The notes below the pieces were generated by a model, which was given only the letters and a program-made list of their open reading frames with translations, was not told the DNA's origin and ran no database searches. DNA of 64,000 nucleotides from the NCBI RefSeq assembly GCF_000143415.4, contig NW_003314299.1, positions 352,314 through 416,313 on the forward strand. The letters run 5' to 3'. Numbering within the stretch: position 1 is the stretch's first letter; each line of letters begins with the position of its first letter. The stretch is from Selaginella moellendorffii. Its lineage: Eukaryota; Streptophyta; Lycopodiopsida; Selaginellales; Selaginellaceae. Shown here in pieces: positions 1 to 9,904 of this stretch. A program made the position numbers and the translations under genes.

Positions 1-389
1 TGGACCCGAGATGGACCCAAGATGGAGTCCGAGATGGAGTCCGAGATGGAGTCCGAGATGGAGTCCGAGATGGAGTCCGAGGTGGACCCGAGATGGACCC
101 AAAATGGAGTCCGAGATGGAGTCCGAGATGGACCCGAGATGGACCCGAGATGGAGTCCGAGATGGAGTCCGAGATGGACCCGAGATGGAGTCCAAGATGG
201 AGTCCGAAATGGAGTCTGAGATGGAGTCCGAGATGGACCTGAGATGGAGTCCGAAGTCGAGACCGAGACCGGGACCGAGACCGAGACCGAGACCGAGATG
301 AAGATCGGGACCGAGACCGAGACTGAGGCCGAGCCCGAGTCCGAGTCCGAGTCCGAGTCCGAGTCCGAGTCCGAGTCCGAGTTCGAGTC
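1..389. repeat. 12-bp minisatellite inside the LTR
   Basis: Tandem array of a 12-bp unit, GAGATGGAGTCC, alternating with a GAGATGGACCCGA variant. From about 250 it degrades to a 6-bp GAGTCC/GAGACC period. Because 12 is a multiple of three, it yields long repetitive translations (E-S-E-M or W-S-P-R) that are not genes. Similar arrays sit at the same place in every LTR of this family in the window. Confidence 0.9.
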
Positions 390-1386
390 TGAGAGGGTGA
401 AAGCCCAAAGCGTTCGTCTCCCAGACCCTAGGGGGTTTGGTGAGCTCCAAAAGTATAGTAGGGGGAGGACTGCAGTGGAGCCAGTTTGGCCAGGAAAGGC
501 CAGTTTGGCCAGGAAGGCCGGACCCAGTGTTGGGTGATGAGCTGCCCACTGGGAAGTCCAAGACTAGGGTGAACACAGACCGACAAGTGGGGCAGCTTGG
601 TGAAGTGTTCAAGAGCCGGCTCTAGTTCCCCCGGGAGATCGACTGGCCGATGCTCCCAGTCCAAGTGTGGGTGGCACTACCTACTTGGATACCTGTCGTG
701 GCTCAACGGAACCTCGCTCTAAGCCCATGGCTAGAGCACCTAAAGGCGGAAGGCGGGGAGAGTACCCATGAGGCCCGCGTAGGGCCACGGTGTTCCGAAA
801 TGGTGTCCCAAAGTCCCAGACTGTGGAAAGGAAGAGGGGTAGCCCTCTGGTGGGGTGACCAAGGACACAGTCACACAGTGAGGAAGTCCTAGAGGATAGT
901 GGGACTTAGTGGTCGGGCCGGTGGGCCTTGATCCAGTGGCAGTGTTGGCGAACACAGCCAAGGACAAAAAGGGACTTGGTGGGGACCGGAACAAAGATAT
1001 TGGGGAAGGCTATTCCCCATGTCTGTAGGCATCCTAAGGATGTTAAGGAGTGGATCTAGGATGATCCCTCATGGACGGATGACCTAGTCTGTGAGAGACG
1101 GGATGGGAATGCAAGTGGCGTTGGACCCCCAGTGTGACCAAGGTAATTGGGCATGGCCTTAGCGTAACGGGCCGATATGTCGGTGATACCTTGGGGTGTC
1201 GATCATGGGATCAGACACGTGGAGCACTTGGACCAAGTGCTAAGGTTGAGTGGCATGGATGCCATTCTCGGGGCTAGCAAGCCCCAAGTCCTGAGTTGGA
1301 CTTATGGAGGTTGTGAATGAGACTCCTCCAAGTGGTTGGAGGTGTGGTTAAGTGACTAAAGTAAAATGGAAAATTTAGTTGCTTAC
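1..1386 (+). mobile_element. Gypsy-type LTR, 5' end outside the window
   Basis: LTR-family copy whose start lies before the window. It opens with the minisatellite (listed separately), then carries the family signature GTGAAAGCCCAAAGC near 397 and about 990 bp of non-coding sequence ending in GCTTACA near 1386. The same order recurs at 1387-2980 and 57421-58655, and its last part recurs at 46090-46790. Short ORFs inside are not conserved between copies. No gag or pol sequence follows; the next LTR copy abuts directly. The right end at a CA dinucleotide is an inference. Confidence 0.6.
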
Positions 1387-2980
1387 AGTCTAACAAACGT
1401 AACTTGTTTGAACCAAAGGCTCTGACTTGGAAAGTCGAGAGTGGGAGTGGAACTCTGAATAAAATGCTTGAGGAATGAGCATGAAACAATCGGTAAATAA
1501 GTCTCTAAAAAGGGACACAAGGAGGATTGACACATAGCAAGTGTCATGATACATAGAAGTCTCAAGAATGAGTCCAAGAAGGAGTCCAAGATGGAGTTCA
1601 AGAAGGACTTTGAGATGGAGTCTGAAATAGAGTCCAATATGGACCCGAGATGGATTCTGAGATGGAGTTCAATATGGACCCAAGATGGACCCAATATGGA
1701 CCCGAAATGGAGTCTGAAATGGAGTCTAAGATGGACCTAAAATGGAATCTGAGATAGACCTGAGATGGAGTCTAAGATGGATCTGAGATAGAGTTCGAGA
1801 TGGCCCTGAGATGGAGTTTGAGATGGAGTCTGAGATGGTGTCTGAGGTCAAGTCCTAGATGGACCTGAGATAGAGTCCAAGGTCGAGGCTGAGAAAGAGA
1901 CCGAGACTAAGACCAAATTTAAGACCAAGTCTGAAACCAAGTTCGAGATGGAGTCTAAGTCTAAGTCTGAGTTCAAATCTAAGGGTGAAAGCCCAAAGCA
2001 ATCATCTCTTAAACCCTGGGGGGTTTGGTAAACTCCAAACTTATAGTAGAGGGAGGACTCTAGTGGAGTTAGTTTGGCCAGAAAAGGCTAGTGTGACCAA
2101 GGAAGGTTATACTTACAAATTGTGTGATATTATAACCATTGAGGAGTTTAAGGCTAGAGTGAACACAAATAGACAAGTGGGGTAACTTTATGAAGTGTTC
2201 AAGAGTCAACTCTAGCTCCCTCAGGAGATCAAATGATTGATATTCCTAATCTAAGTGTGGATGGCACTACCTACTTGGATACTTGGTATGGCTCATTGGA
2301 ACCTCACTCTAGCCACATGACTAGGGCACCCAAAGACAAAAGATAGGGAGAGTACCCACAAATCTTACATAGGGCCATGGTGTTTCGAAATATTGTTCTA
2401 AAGTCCCAGACTATAGAAAGGAAGAAGAATAATCCTTTAATGTAGTGGCTAAAGATGCAGTCATGTAGCAAGGAAGTCCTAGAAGTCAATAGGACATAGT
2501 GGTTGGGCCTTTGGGCCTTGACCCAGTGGCAGTGTTGATGAACACAACTTGGGATAAACAAAGACTTAGTGGAGACCGAAAAAAGGATGTTAGGGAAGGT
2601 TGTTCTTTATATCTTTAAGTATCCTAAAGATGATAAAGAGTGGTTCTGGGATTACCACTCATGATGGATGGCTTAGTCTTTGAGAGATGGAACTATGGCA
2701 TGGGTGGTCTAGGATTACCAATGAAACAAAAGTAAATAAATATAGTTTTAGTGTAATAGGTTGATATATCGATAATACCTTTGGGGTGTCAATCATAAAA
2801 TCAGATACATGGAGCACTTGAACTAAGTGCAAAGGTTGAGTAGCATAAATGCCATTTACAGGGTTAGTAAATTCCCAAGTTTGGAATAAAACTTATGGAG
2901 TTTGTGAGTGAAACTCCTCTAAGTGGTTGGAGATGTGGTTAAGTGACTAAAGTAGAATGGAAAATTTAGTTGCTTACAAA
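1387..2980 (+). mobile_element. Second gypsy-type LTR copy, 5'-truncated
   Basis: It begins within the segment homologous to about 57500 (key run GTCGAGAGTGGGAGTGGAAC), so roughly 90 bp of the LTR start are missing. It then runs through a decayed minisatellite (1555-1982), the GTGAAAGCCCAAAGC signature and the same 3' kilobase as the copy before it, ending GCTTACA. It lies head-to-tail with that copy and is embedded in dispersed repeat R. Confidence 0.55.
1555..1982. repeat. Decayed 12-bp minisatellite
   Basis: Same GAGATGGAGTCC-type unit as at 1-389 but with many substitutions, mostly toward A and T, as expected of an older copy. Confidence 0.8.
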
Positions 2981-3612
2981 ATATTTTACTATTTCTCAAG
3001 TCCAGAAGCATTAAGTATTCCAAGACTCTTAACCAATTGGAAAAAAATGGTAAACTTTTATTCATGGGCTTTTTCCATCTATATTTAAATGTCTCTCAAA
3101 TAGCTCTTCATGACTCTTTTGAGAGCCTTACTCTCTTGCTAGGTGTTAATTAAACATATGGTATGATTCTCTTATCTAACTAATAGAGTTTAGATTTCTT
3201 AAAAGGTCACTATTTAAACCCAAATATATTTAACCCCAAATATCCCAAGACTTTTAACTAATTAAAAAATGAGATGTAATAAATTCTTTCTTTTTATATT
3301 TGAACCCATATACAAATTATTCTCTTTAGTTGCTTACAATCTACAAATAAATTAAAAATTTTATGCAATTAGTGTGGTTAGATTGTTCTAGGAACTTTAG
3401 CCCTAGCCTTGTTTGAACACAATATTTTTTTGGATTACTTCCAATAGCTTTTGTAACTTGGTGGAAAGAAAATGAAAATCCAAAAATTTATAACTCAAGA
3501 ATCAAAAGAACCCAAAAACTTCTTTAAGTGATGATAATCTATCTCTATGACTATATTAAATATTAATAACCTCTAAGTGGCAGCTCAAACAAATATAATT
3601 ATATCATGGTTT
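2981..3612 (+). repeat. Dispersed repeat R, copy 1 (5'-truncated)
   Basis: AT-rich, non-coding sequence matching 26700-27331 and 38310-38918 in direct orientation and 8740-9250 in inverted orientation. Landmarks are AAGTATTCCAAGA near the start, ACAAATAA followed by TTAAAAATTTTATGCAA in the middle, and AAACAAATATAATTATATCATGG at the end. It leads straight into the PPR pseudogene. No coding capacity or terminal repeats were found. Confidence 0.7.
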
Positions 3613-3818
3613 TATTATTTTATAATGCATAAAAAACAAGTGGGAACAAGGACTCGGTGTCTTGGTTCTTTGTATGCACAAAATGGTCATATGGAAGAGG
3701 CCAAGCTGATGTTTTCCCAAATGCCAGAGAGGAGTTTGATTTCTTTCAACATGATGTTATCTTCATTTGGTCGGTGTGGATGTGTACAAAAAGCTTACAG
3801 AATCTTTAACAACATGCC

Positions 3819-3960
3819 TGTTGAGAGTAGATGCTCAGGTAGATGCTTAGCTAGGCAGTTAGGATGATGTTGCATTAGGCAGTTGCCACAGCCCATGTAT
3901 ATATAGCTTCATATATACAATATGAGCAGTCGTTACCAGCAGTCGCTGCCTTTTTTATCA
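3819..3960 (+). repeat. 5' LTR of TRIM 1
   Basis: 142 bp, TG...CA. It contains a TATATATAG box-like run near 3897, a plausible promoter element. Confidence 0.9.
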
Positions 3961-4493
3961 TGGTATCAGAGCACAGATCTTGAGGACCTGTGAAGGATGA
4001 AGAAGAAGAAGAAGCTTCCAGATGCCAATGGCAGAAGCAGAGTAGCCTAGAGTGCAGCAACAAAGCAATGGCAGAGCCATACCAGCAGTGAGGAGCGGCA
4101 GATAGTAGCGACTCAGAAGCCCTGGAGCGGCAGAAGATGCTGATATGCTCCAAGAGAGGAGCAGCAGAGCAGCCAAGAAGCCCAGGAGCAGCAGAGCAGT
4201 GACTCAGCAGGCCAAGAAGCAGAACGGCGGCAGGAGTGGCCAAGATGCTCCAAGAGAGGAGCAGCAGCAGCCAAGTGAGCGGCGGCAGATAGCAGTGGCA
4301 GAGTTGGCTGAGAAGCCCAGCAGTGGCAAAAGAGCTCCAAGAGAGGAGCAGCAACAGCCAAAGGAGCGTGGCAAAGCAGCCAAGAGTGGCAGAGGCAGCA
4401 AGCCCTAGAGCAACAAGATGTTGTCAGTTGTATGCATGCTGAGCATCTTATGTTCAGGCTTTGTCTTAGTTTGTAGACACGCCTGAGTGGGAG

Positions 4494-4635
4494 TGTTGAG
4501 AGTAGATGCTCAGGTAGATGCTTAGTTAGGCAGTTAGGATGATGTGGCATTAGGCAGTTGCCACAGCCCATGTATATATAGCTTCATATATACAATATGA
4601 GCAGTCGTTACCAGCAGTCGCTGCCTTTTTTATCA
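4494..4635 (+). repeat. 3' LTR of TRIM 1
   Basis: 142 bp, two substitutions from the 5' LTR, followed by the second ATGCC of the target duplication. Confidence 0.9.
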
Positions 4636-6007
4636 ATGCCTCACAGGGATTTAGTGTCTTGGAACACCATGATCTCTGCATATGCCTACAATGGGTATAT
4701 CAACGAGATGGTTCAGGTGTTTGATGCCATGCCCAAGAGAGATATGATCTCTTGGACGGTGGTTTTAACGTTGCATGCGAATAATAGAAATTTTGACATC
4801 TTTGAGAAAATGCCAGAAAGAGATCTAGCTGCTTGGAACTGTATCCTGAATTCATATTCCCAAAGTGGGTATCCCGCAGGAGGCAAGGCGTGTGTTTTAT
4901 TCTATGCCTCAGAGAAGTCTCCTTTCCTGGACTGTGATGTTAATCTGCTGCAAATTCTAGTTTACAGGAAACAAAGAATATATTCGAAGCCATTCCAGAA
5001 ATTAATCTAGTTTCGTGTACGTCAATGATTTCTGCATATGCCCAATCAGGGTATCTTTTGGAAGCTAAATCACTATTTGATAGAGTGCCATGCTGAAACA
5101 TGGTAACATGGACCGCGATGCTGGCAGCATGTGTGCACGCTGGCAGCATCTTCATGCCCGAGGACATCTTTCAAAAAATGCCATTCAAGAATCCAGTCGC
5201 ATGCAACACCACGCATGCAACACCATGCTAGATATGCCCACGCTGGCAAAGTTGAGCAGGCAAAGTGTATATTTGACAAAAATGCCATGTTGGAGTTTAG
5301 TATCGCGGAGTTCACTGCTGTATGGGATCAAGAGATATGGACTTGACACGACGATTTTTGGAAAAAATGCCATACTAGCAGCTAGTTTCTTGGAACACCA
5401 TGCTTGATGCTTATGCCCAAAACGGGTATATGGCAGAAGCAAGGTCATGTTTAATGCAATGGTGGAGAAGGACGTAATTTCTTGGACTATAATGCTTGCT
5501 GGCTATGGCCTTAGTGGCCAGAGTTTATTTGCAAGAAAAACTTTTGCCCAGATGCCAGGGAAGAATGAAGTTTCTTGGGATGCAATGCTCAGTGCATGTA
5601 CCCAAGCAGGGGATTCGGTTTCTATGTTTGAGTTGTTTCACACTATGCAGATGGCCGGCATTTACAACCAAGTTGGATTTGCCTCCGCTCTCAATGCTCA
5701 CGGCCAAGTTGGCAGTGTTAAATGTGCTAGAAGTTGTTTTGGTTCAATGGCTTTTGATTGTGGCATTCAGCCATGTCACCAGCATTACTCCTGCATAATC
5801 GATGGCTTAGCAAGAGCTGGTTACATTGACAATGCAAGAGAACTCATCGAAAACATGCCATTTGTTCCCACTTCTTTGGATTGGCTGTGCCTTTTAGCTG
5901 CATGTCGGAGCCTCAAGTGTGGAACCTGTGTATCAAAATGGGTGTCTGGAATTGCGAGCAGCAGAGCTATGTATCCTCTCCTGGCAAATGTATGGGCTTG
6001 GCATTGA

Positions 6008-6590
6008 TAGAATCTAAGGAAAAAATAACTGCTGCCTGGATTATGTTGTCAAATTGCTCGAGAATTAAGACTAGAAGGACCAATTGCGTTTCATGCTTGA
6101 TAAATTCAAATATTGACAAAATATTTGTCTATATAACACCCAACATTCCCAGGATCTGAGCGTGGACCTCCTGGACCAAATCACCAGAGGCTCTGAGAGA
6201 TCGCGAGCAACTTCAATCAGACAGATACCTTGCAATACCTAGTGATTGAGGTGTGTGGAAAGTGCAGCAGGCGAATGATGATCCGCCTGAGGGAATGTGT
6301 TTGATTCTATGCGAATGTTCTCAAAACTTTTCATGGAAAACTAGAAAACGATCAATGTTTGATGCCTGACGACGATACTTGCTGCCATGATAGGTACTAA
6401 CAGAGCAAATATTCCTTTGCGCCACGATGCTCACACGAAGCTCTTCCTAGCGGTGGAGATGGAACGCGATGCCCTCGTCAAGGCAACGTGGGGCTGCCTT
6501 CTTTGCAATCGACACTCCAGCCGACTCGATCCAACGCCTTGGACTCCTCCAAATCGTGCGGTGCTTCGGTATCCGGCCTAGTCTCGCTGC
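6008..6590. other. Tail-to-tail intergenic region, ending at a gap
   Basis: Sequence between the PPR1 stop and the Lnt-like stop. It matches the 3' flanks of the other Lnt copies (34140-34600 and 40860-41350) in inverted orientation. The match fails at about 6560, where roughly 31 bp of unmatched sequence runs into the gap. Confidence 0.65.
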
Positions 6591-6690
6591 NNNNNNNNNN
6601 NNNNNNNNNNNNNNNNNNNNNNNNNNNNNNNNNNNNNNNNNNNNNNNNNNNNNNNNNNNNNNNNNNNNNNNNNNNNNNNNNNNNNNNNNN
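6591..6690. other. Assembly gap (100 N)
   Basis: Exactly 100 N, the usual convention for a gap of unknown size. Confidence 0.98.
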
Positions 6691-6704
6691 GCTTCACAGG
6701 AATC

Positions 6705-8446
6705 TTAGACAAGCACGCTTGATTCCTCTGGCAACAGCACGCAACGTAGCTCCGACCTCTCAAACTCCTTGAAGGATCGGTCACCAGTGATGTAGAACAC
6801 AAAGGCGGGAGGGGACTTGTCAAGGATGTATGTCACTGCTCCAAGAGGGAGGCAGAGCATGGAGACGTGTACCGCAGCGAGTGCTGCCACTAGCCAAGCG
6901 AAAAGAAAGCCGTAGCTTGGGTAAAGCGTCCAGGCCTTCCCGAGTACTGGGAGTGCCATGGCGAAGACCGAGTCGGAGATACCTTCCCTGCCAAAGAAAC
7001 AGAAGAATATTAGAGAGCTTTGATTGATCAAAACTGTCACACCTGTAATCGAATGTCTGGAGATATGGATCTACAACCGCTGAAATGCCTCCCGTGGAGC
7101 ATCGAAACCAACTGAAGCCATTCTCCACAACACAGAAAGCATCGGCCTCTTTCGCCCGGGGACCGCTTGCTCCCCAAGTCGCGGCTGGTTGGAGCATGAT
7201 ATCAATCCTAGCACATTCACCAGAAACTTAGAGAACACCGTCATAACTTCGCTCTACCTCTTTTTCCCGGCCTGCCGCATCAGGTCTGGAAACTCGAAAT
7301 CGTAACAAATAGCTCCTCCAATCCGCCCGAGCTCGGTCTTGATGGCAGGAAGAATGGGAACCCCTGGAGTTCCATACCACTCCATGAATGGAACCAAGTG
7401 GGATTTCCTGTAGCTAAATCCAATGGAGCCATCGGGAAGAACGAGGTCGAAATAGTTCCCGACGCTCGCGTCCTTGTACTCGTAAGTGATGCCAACGTAG
7501 GCACCGTGCTGGGAAGCGATCTGTCCGGCTTTGAATTGGAGAGAATCCCTCTCCTGTTTGAGGTCGAGTTTCACCGCAGCCTCGGACCAGAGCACCAGTC
7601 GATCGCCGGCTCGGAGGCGCCGGCTCGTCCTGTTGAGCATCAAATCCATGTCCTCGTAGAAGAGGACCTTGCCCAGGACGCAAGAGACCGGCACTGTTTT
7701 CTTCATCGTGAGGGCGATGTCCTTCTGGAAGAAATCCCCCGAGAAAATGGAGACCCTGGCGCTGCCGTAGAACAAGATCGAGAGAGCAATGGCTCCAAAC
7801 GCCAGGGAGTGGCCGCGATGCATCTGCGTAGCACGCTTCTTGTCGGATTTTTCCATCTTGGAAAGATTCTCGTTGAGAACGGCCCTGTCGTGGAGAATCG
7901 CCGAGAACCACGCCATGAGGAATGCGATCCCATCGATCCCCCACATGCCGGCGCTCATCACCAACGGCAAGATTGTAACCTGGGAAACGGCGGGATGGAG
8001 GAAGGAGCCGACGCCGCCGAATCGATTCCACAACAACCATGCCGTGGTCCAGATCGACGAGAATACCAGCGGCTGGACGTTCTTGCTCGGTCAAAACGCT
8101 TCCTGTAGCCGATGCTTGCAAGAAATGGGAGGAGAAGAAACCACAGCGCCAGTGCCCAGATTATTCCCACAATTGGCACACTGCTGGCCGTGGAGTTGTC
8201 CGGGCTCACCTTTCCCGGGAAGAATGCCAAGAATGCCAGGCTCGCGGCAGTGGTGTGGAGGATGAGCGTCAGGAGAATTGTGAGCTCCGCAGAGCTCCAT
8301 GAGCAAGAATTGTGCTAAATCCCTGATTTGTGGAAGAAATGCAGGAGGAAAAATGGTTGGAGCCAAGAACAAATTGCAACAGATTGGAAACCAAAGAAGA
8401 AAGTGCACGCCACCGAGAAAATGGCCAACAGTGCCACCTTCTTCAT
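6705..8446 (-). pseudogene. Lnt-like apolipoprotein N-acyltransferase gene, copy A (broken)
   Basis: Membrane protein of the Lnt branch of the nitrilase superfamily, about 540 codons (E. coli Lnt has 512 residues). In order: hydrophobic N-terminal segments, the nitrilase domain, and a C-terminal membrane segment. Triad: Glu in L-V-L-W-S-E-A (codon 7581-7583), Lys in Y-R-K-S-H-L-V-P-F (7404-7406), Cys in A-I-C-Y-D-F-E-F (7305-7307). Exon 2 has E-N-G-x-S-W-F-R-C-S-T-G-G, the counterpart of the bacterial E-x-G-R-P-L-L-R-A-T-N-T-G. Introns are 7208-7257 (50 bp) and 6988-7042 (55 bp), both GT-AG. The ATG at 8446 is supported by copy B. Lesions: a TAG near 8319, a length change next to it, and a 1-bp deletion near 8075. 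The rest, from about 8036 to 6705, is open and is the best-preserved C-terminus of the three. Whether a shorter protein is made is unknown. Confidence 0.8.
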
Positions 8447-8467
8447 ATCTTGTGGTAATTTATATTC

Positions 8468-9520
8468 TTATTATTATAAGGTGAAAGGAAAATACTATAA
8501 ATATTTAGGGAATATACCTTAATCTAGCCGTTTTAATTTTTTCACTCATAAAATTCGTTTGTAATCAGTGTTTAATACTATATCTTAAATATAGACCAAA
8601 CGTCTAAAGTTAACTGAAATCTTTGGGAGGAAAAAAATGTACTATTTGACTTTCTTATAATACAAGACTCCTATCCCCTTGCCCATATTTACATCTTCTT
8701 TCCCACTTGTATTTTTTGGATTATAAAATATAAAATAATTATATTTGTTTAAGCTGTCACTTAGAAGTCATTAATGTTTTGATATGGATATAAGATAACT
8801 CACCATCATTTAAAGAATTCTTTTGATTCTTGGATTGTAAATTTTTGAATTTTCACTTTGTTCCCACAAAGTTGCAAAAGCTATTGGAAGCAATCCAAAA
8901 AATATTACGTTCAAACAAAGCTATTGTTCTTAGAACAATCTAACCACACTAGTTGCATAAATTTTTTAACTTATTTGTAAATTATGAGTAATCAAAGAGA
9001 ATGACTTGCATAAAAGTTCAAATATAAAGGGAAAGAACCATTTTTCAATTAGTTAAGAATTTTAAGATATTTAGGGTTAAGTGACTTCCCGGAAATCTAA
9101 ACTCTATTGATTAACTAAAGGAACTATACTATATATTTGATTAATATTTAGCAAAAGAATCAGGCTCTCAGAAGAATGTTACTTAAGAGATGATCAAATA
9201 TAGAGGGAAAGGGCCCATGAATAAAAATGTATATTTTTTTCCAATTGGTTAAAGATGAAATATAGAAAGAAAGAGTATATGAATAAAATATTATATTCCA
9301 ATAATTAAGGGTATTGGGATATTGGGTCTTGGGATAACCACCTTTACCACTAACTTTGATATTTTAAGATATTCTACCATTTAATAATTAGATTAGTTTT
9401 GTATTTAAACACTTTTTTAGTATATTCTAGTTTATTCTACTTTTAAGTTGGGTTGATCAATTAGGTTAAAAAATAATACTAAACATAAGTATATGGTTAT
9501 AATGCCTTATACTAATATTA
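8468..9520 (-). repeat. Dispersed repeat R, copy 2 (inverted)
   Basis: Inverted match to 26340-27540 and 37920-39170, covering the region upstream of the Lnt-like gene. It is more diverged than the copies in the tandem duplication. It may contain the gene's promoter, but no clear TATA element could be assigned. Confidence 0.7.
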
Positions 9521-9904
9521 GTATAGTGAGATTTTAGTAGTTGTTAGATTGGTTTCAATTCAAACCACTCACTTTTGTATATCAATTAGGATTTTTGGGC
9601 TAATTGATATGCACATTTTTTGTATTCCCTTTCCATATTCCATGCACTTGCATTGCACTCACATTAGTGGAAATGAGGGGCATCTTTGATTGTCTTTGAA
9701 GAGTGTTTGGATTTGGGATTTTGGTTTAAATTTAACTTTTGCATCATTTAGATCTAGCTTTTCTGTTTTCTTTCTTTTATTCTTTCCTTTTGTTTAGATT
9801 TAACTTTTGCATTGTCTAAATCTCCCTTTCCTTCTTTTCATTTCTTTGCTTTTACTTTTTCTCCTTTTCATTCATCTTCATGGTAGAGTAGCAATCTCCT
9901 CCTC
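9521..9904. other. AT-rich spacer, nothing recognised
   Basis: T-rich sequence with runs such as CTTTTCCTTT; no gene, terminal repeat or RNA signal was found. Confidence 0.5.

Larger units (their letters stand above)
3819..4635 (+). mobile_element. TRIM element 1 (817 bp) inside PPR1
   Basis: Terminal-repeat retrotransposon in miniature. Two 142-bp direct LTRs (3819-3960 and 4494-4635) start TGTTGAGAG, end TTTATCA and differ at two positions. The primer-binding site TGGTATCAGAGC (3961-3972) follows the 5' LTR directly, and the purine tract CCTGAGTGGGAG (4482-4493) precedes the 3' LTR. A 5-bp target duplication ATGCC flanks it (3814-3818 and 4636-4640). The 533-bp interior is CAG/AAG-rich with no gag or pol motif, so it must be mobilised in trans, probably by a Copia element. 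Confidence 0.93.
3643..6007 (+). pseudogene. PPR protein pseudogene (PPR1), split by a TRIM element
   Basis: PLS-type pentatricopeptide-repeat gene; intact members bind organellar RNA. Repeats with M-P-x-R-x-L-(V/I)-S-W are visible on both sides of the insertion, and the C-terminus (H-Q-H-Y-S-C-I-I-D-G, then L-D-W-L-C-L-L-A-A-C) is an E-type domain. Lesions: no start at the 5' end, a TRIM at 3819-4635, a frameshift near 4878, an in-frame TGA at 5094-5096, and a short duplication of GCATGCAACACCA near 5200 with further frame changes to about 5440. The last 560 bp are open to a stop at 6005-6007. It is tail-to-tail with the Lnt-like gene. The same 3' end is found at about 41500-41620 on the minus strand. 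Confidence 0.8.

Noticed and set aside
11-301. Long repetitive ORFs (W-S-P-R or E-S-E-M) near the left edge
   Set aside because: They are translations of the 12-bp minisatellite; every frame in step is open and none has a gene-like context.
1-389. CRISPR-like array
   Set aside because: The units are contiguous and 12 bp long with no unique spacers, in a plant LTR.
4145-4408. 87-codon ORF inside TRIM 1
   Set aside because: Low-complexity Q/R/K/S sequence from CAG/AAG-rich DNA, with no domain; TRIMs are non-coding.
7398-8108. 236-codon plus-strand ORF over Lnt copy A
   Set aside because: It is antisense to the Lnt-like coding region, where high GC keeps several frames open; the minus frame carries the motifs and introns.
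6705-8446. Bacterial contamination as the source of the Lnt-like gene
   Set aside because: Three copies with GT-AG introns, flanked by PPR genes and one hit by a plant Copia element; this is nuclear DNA.
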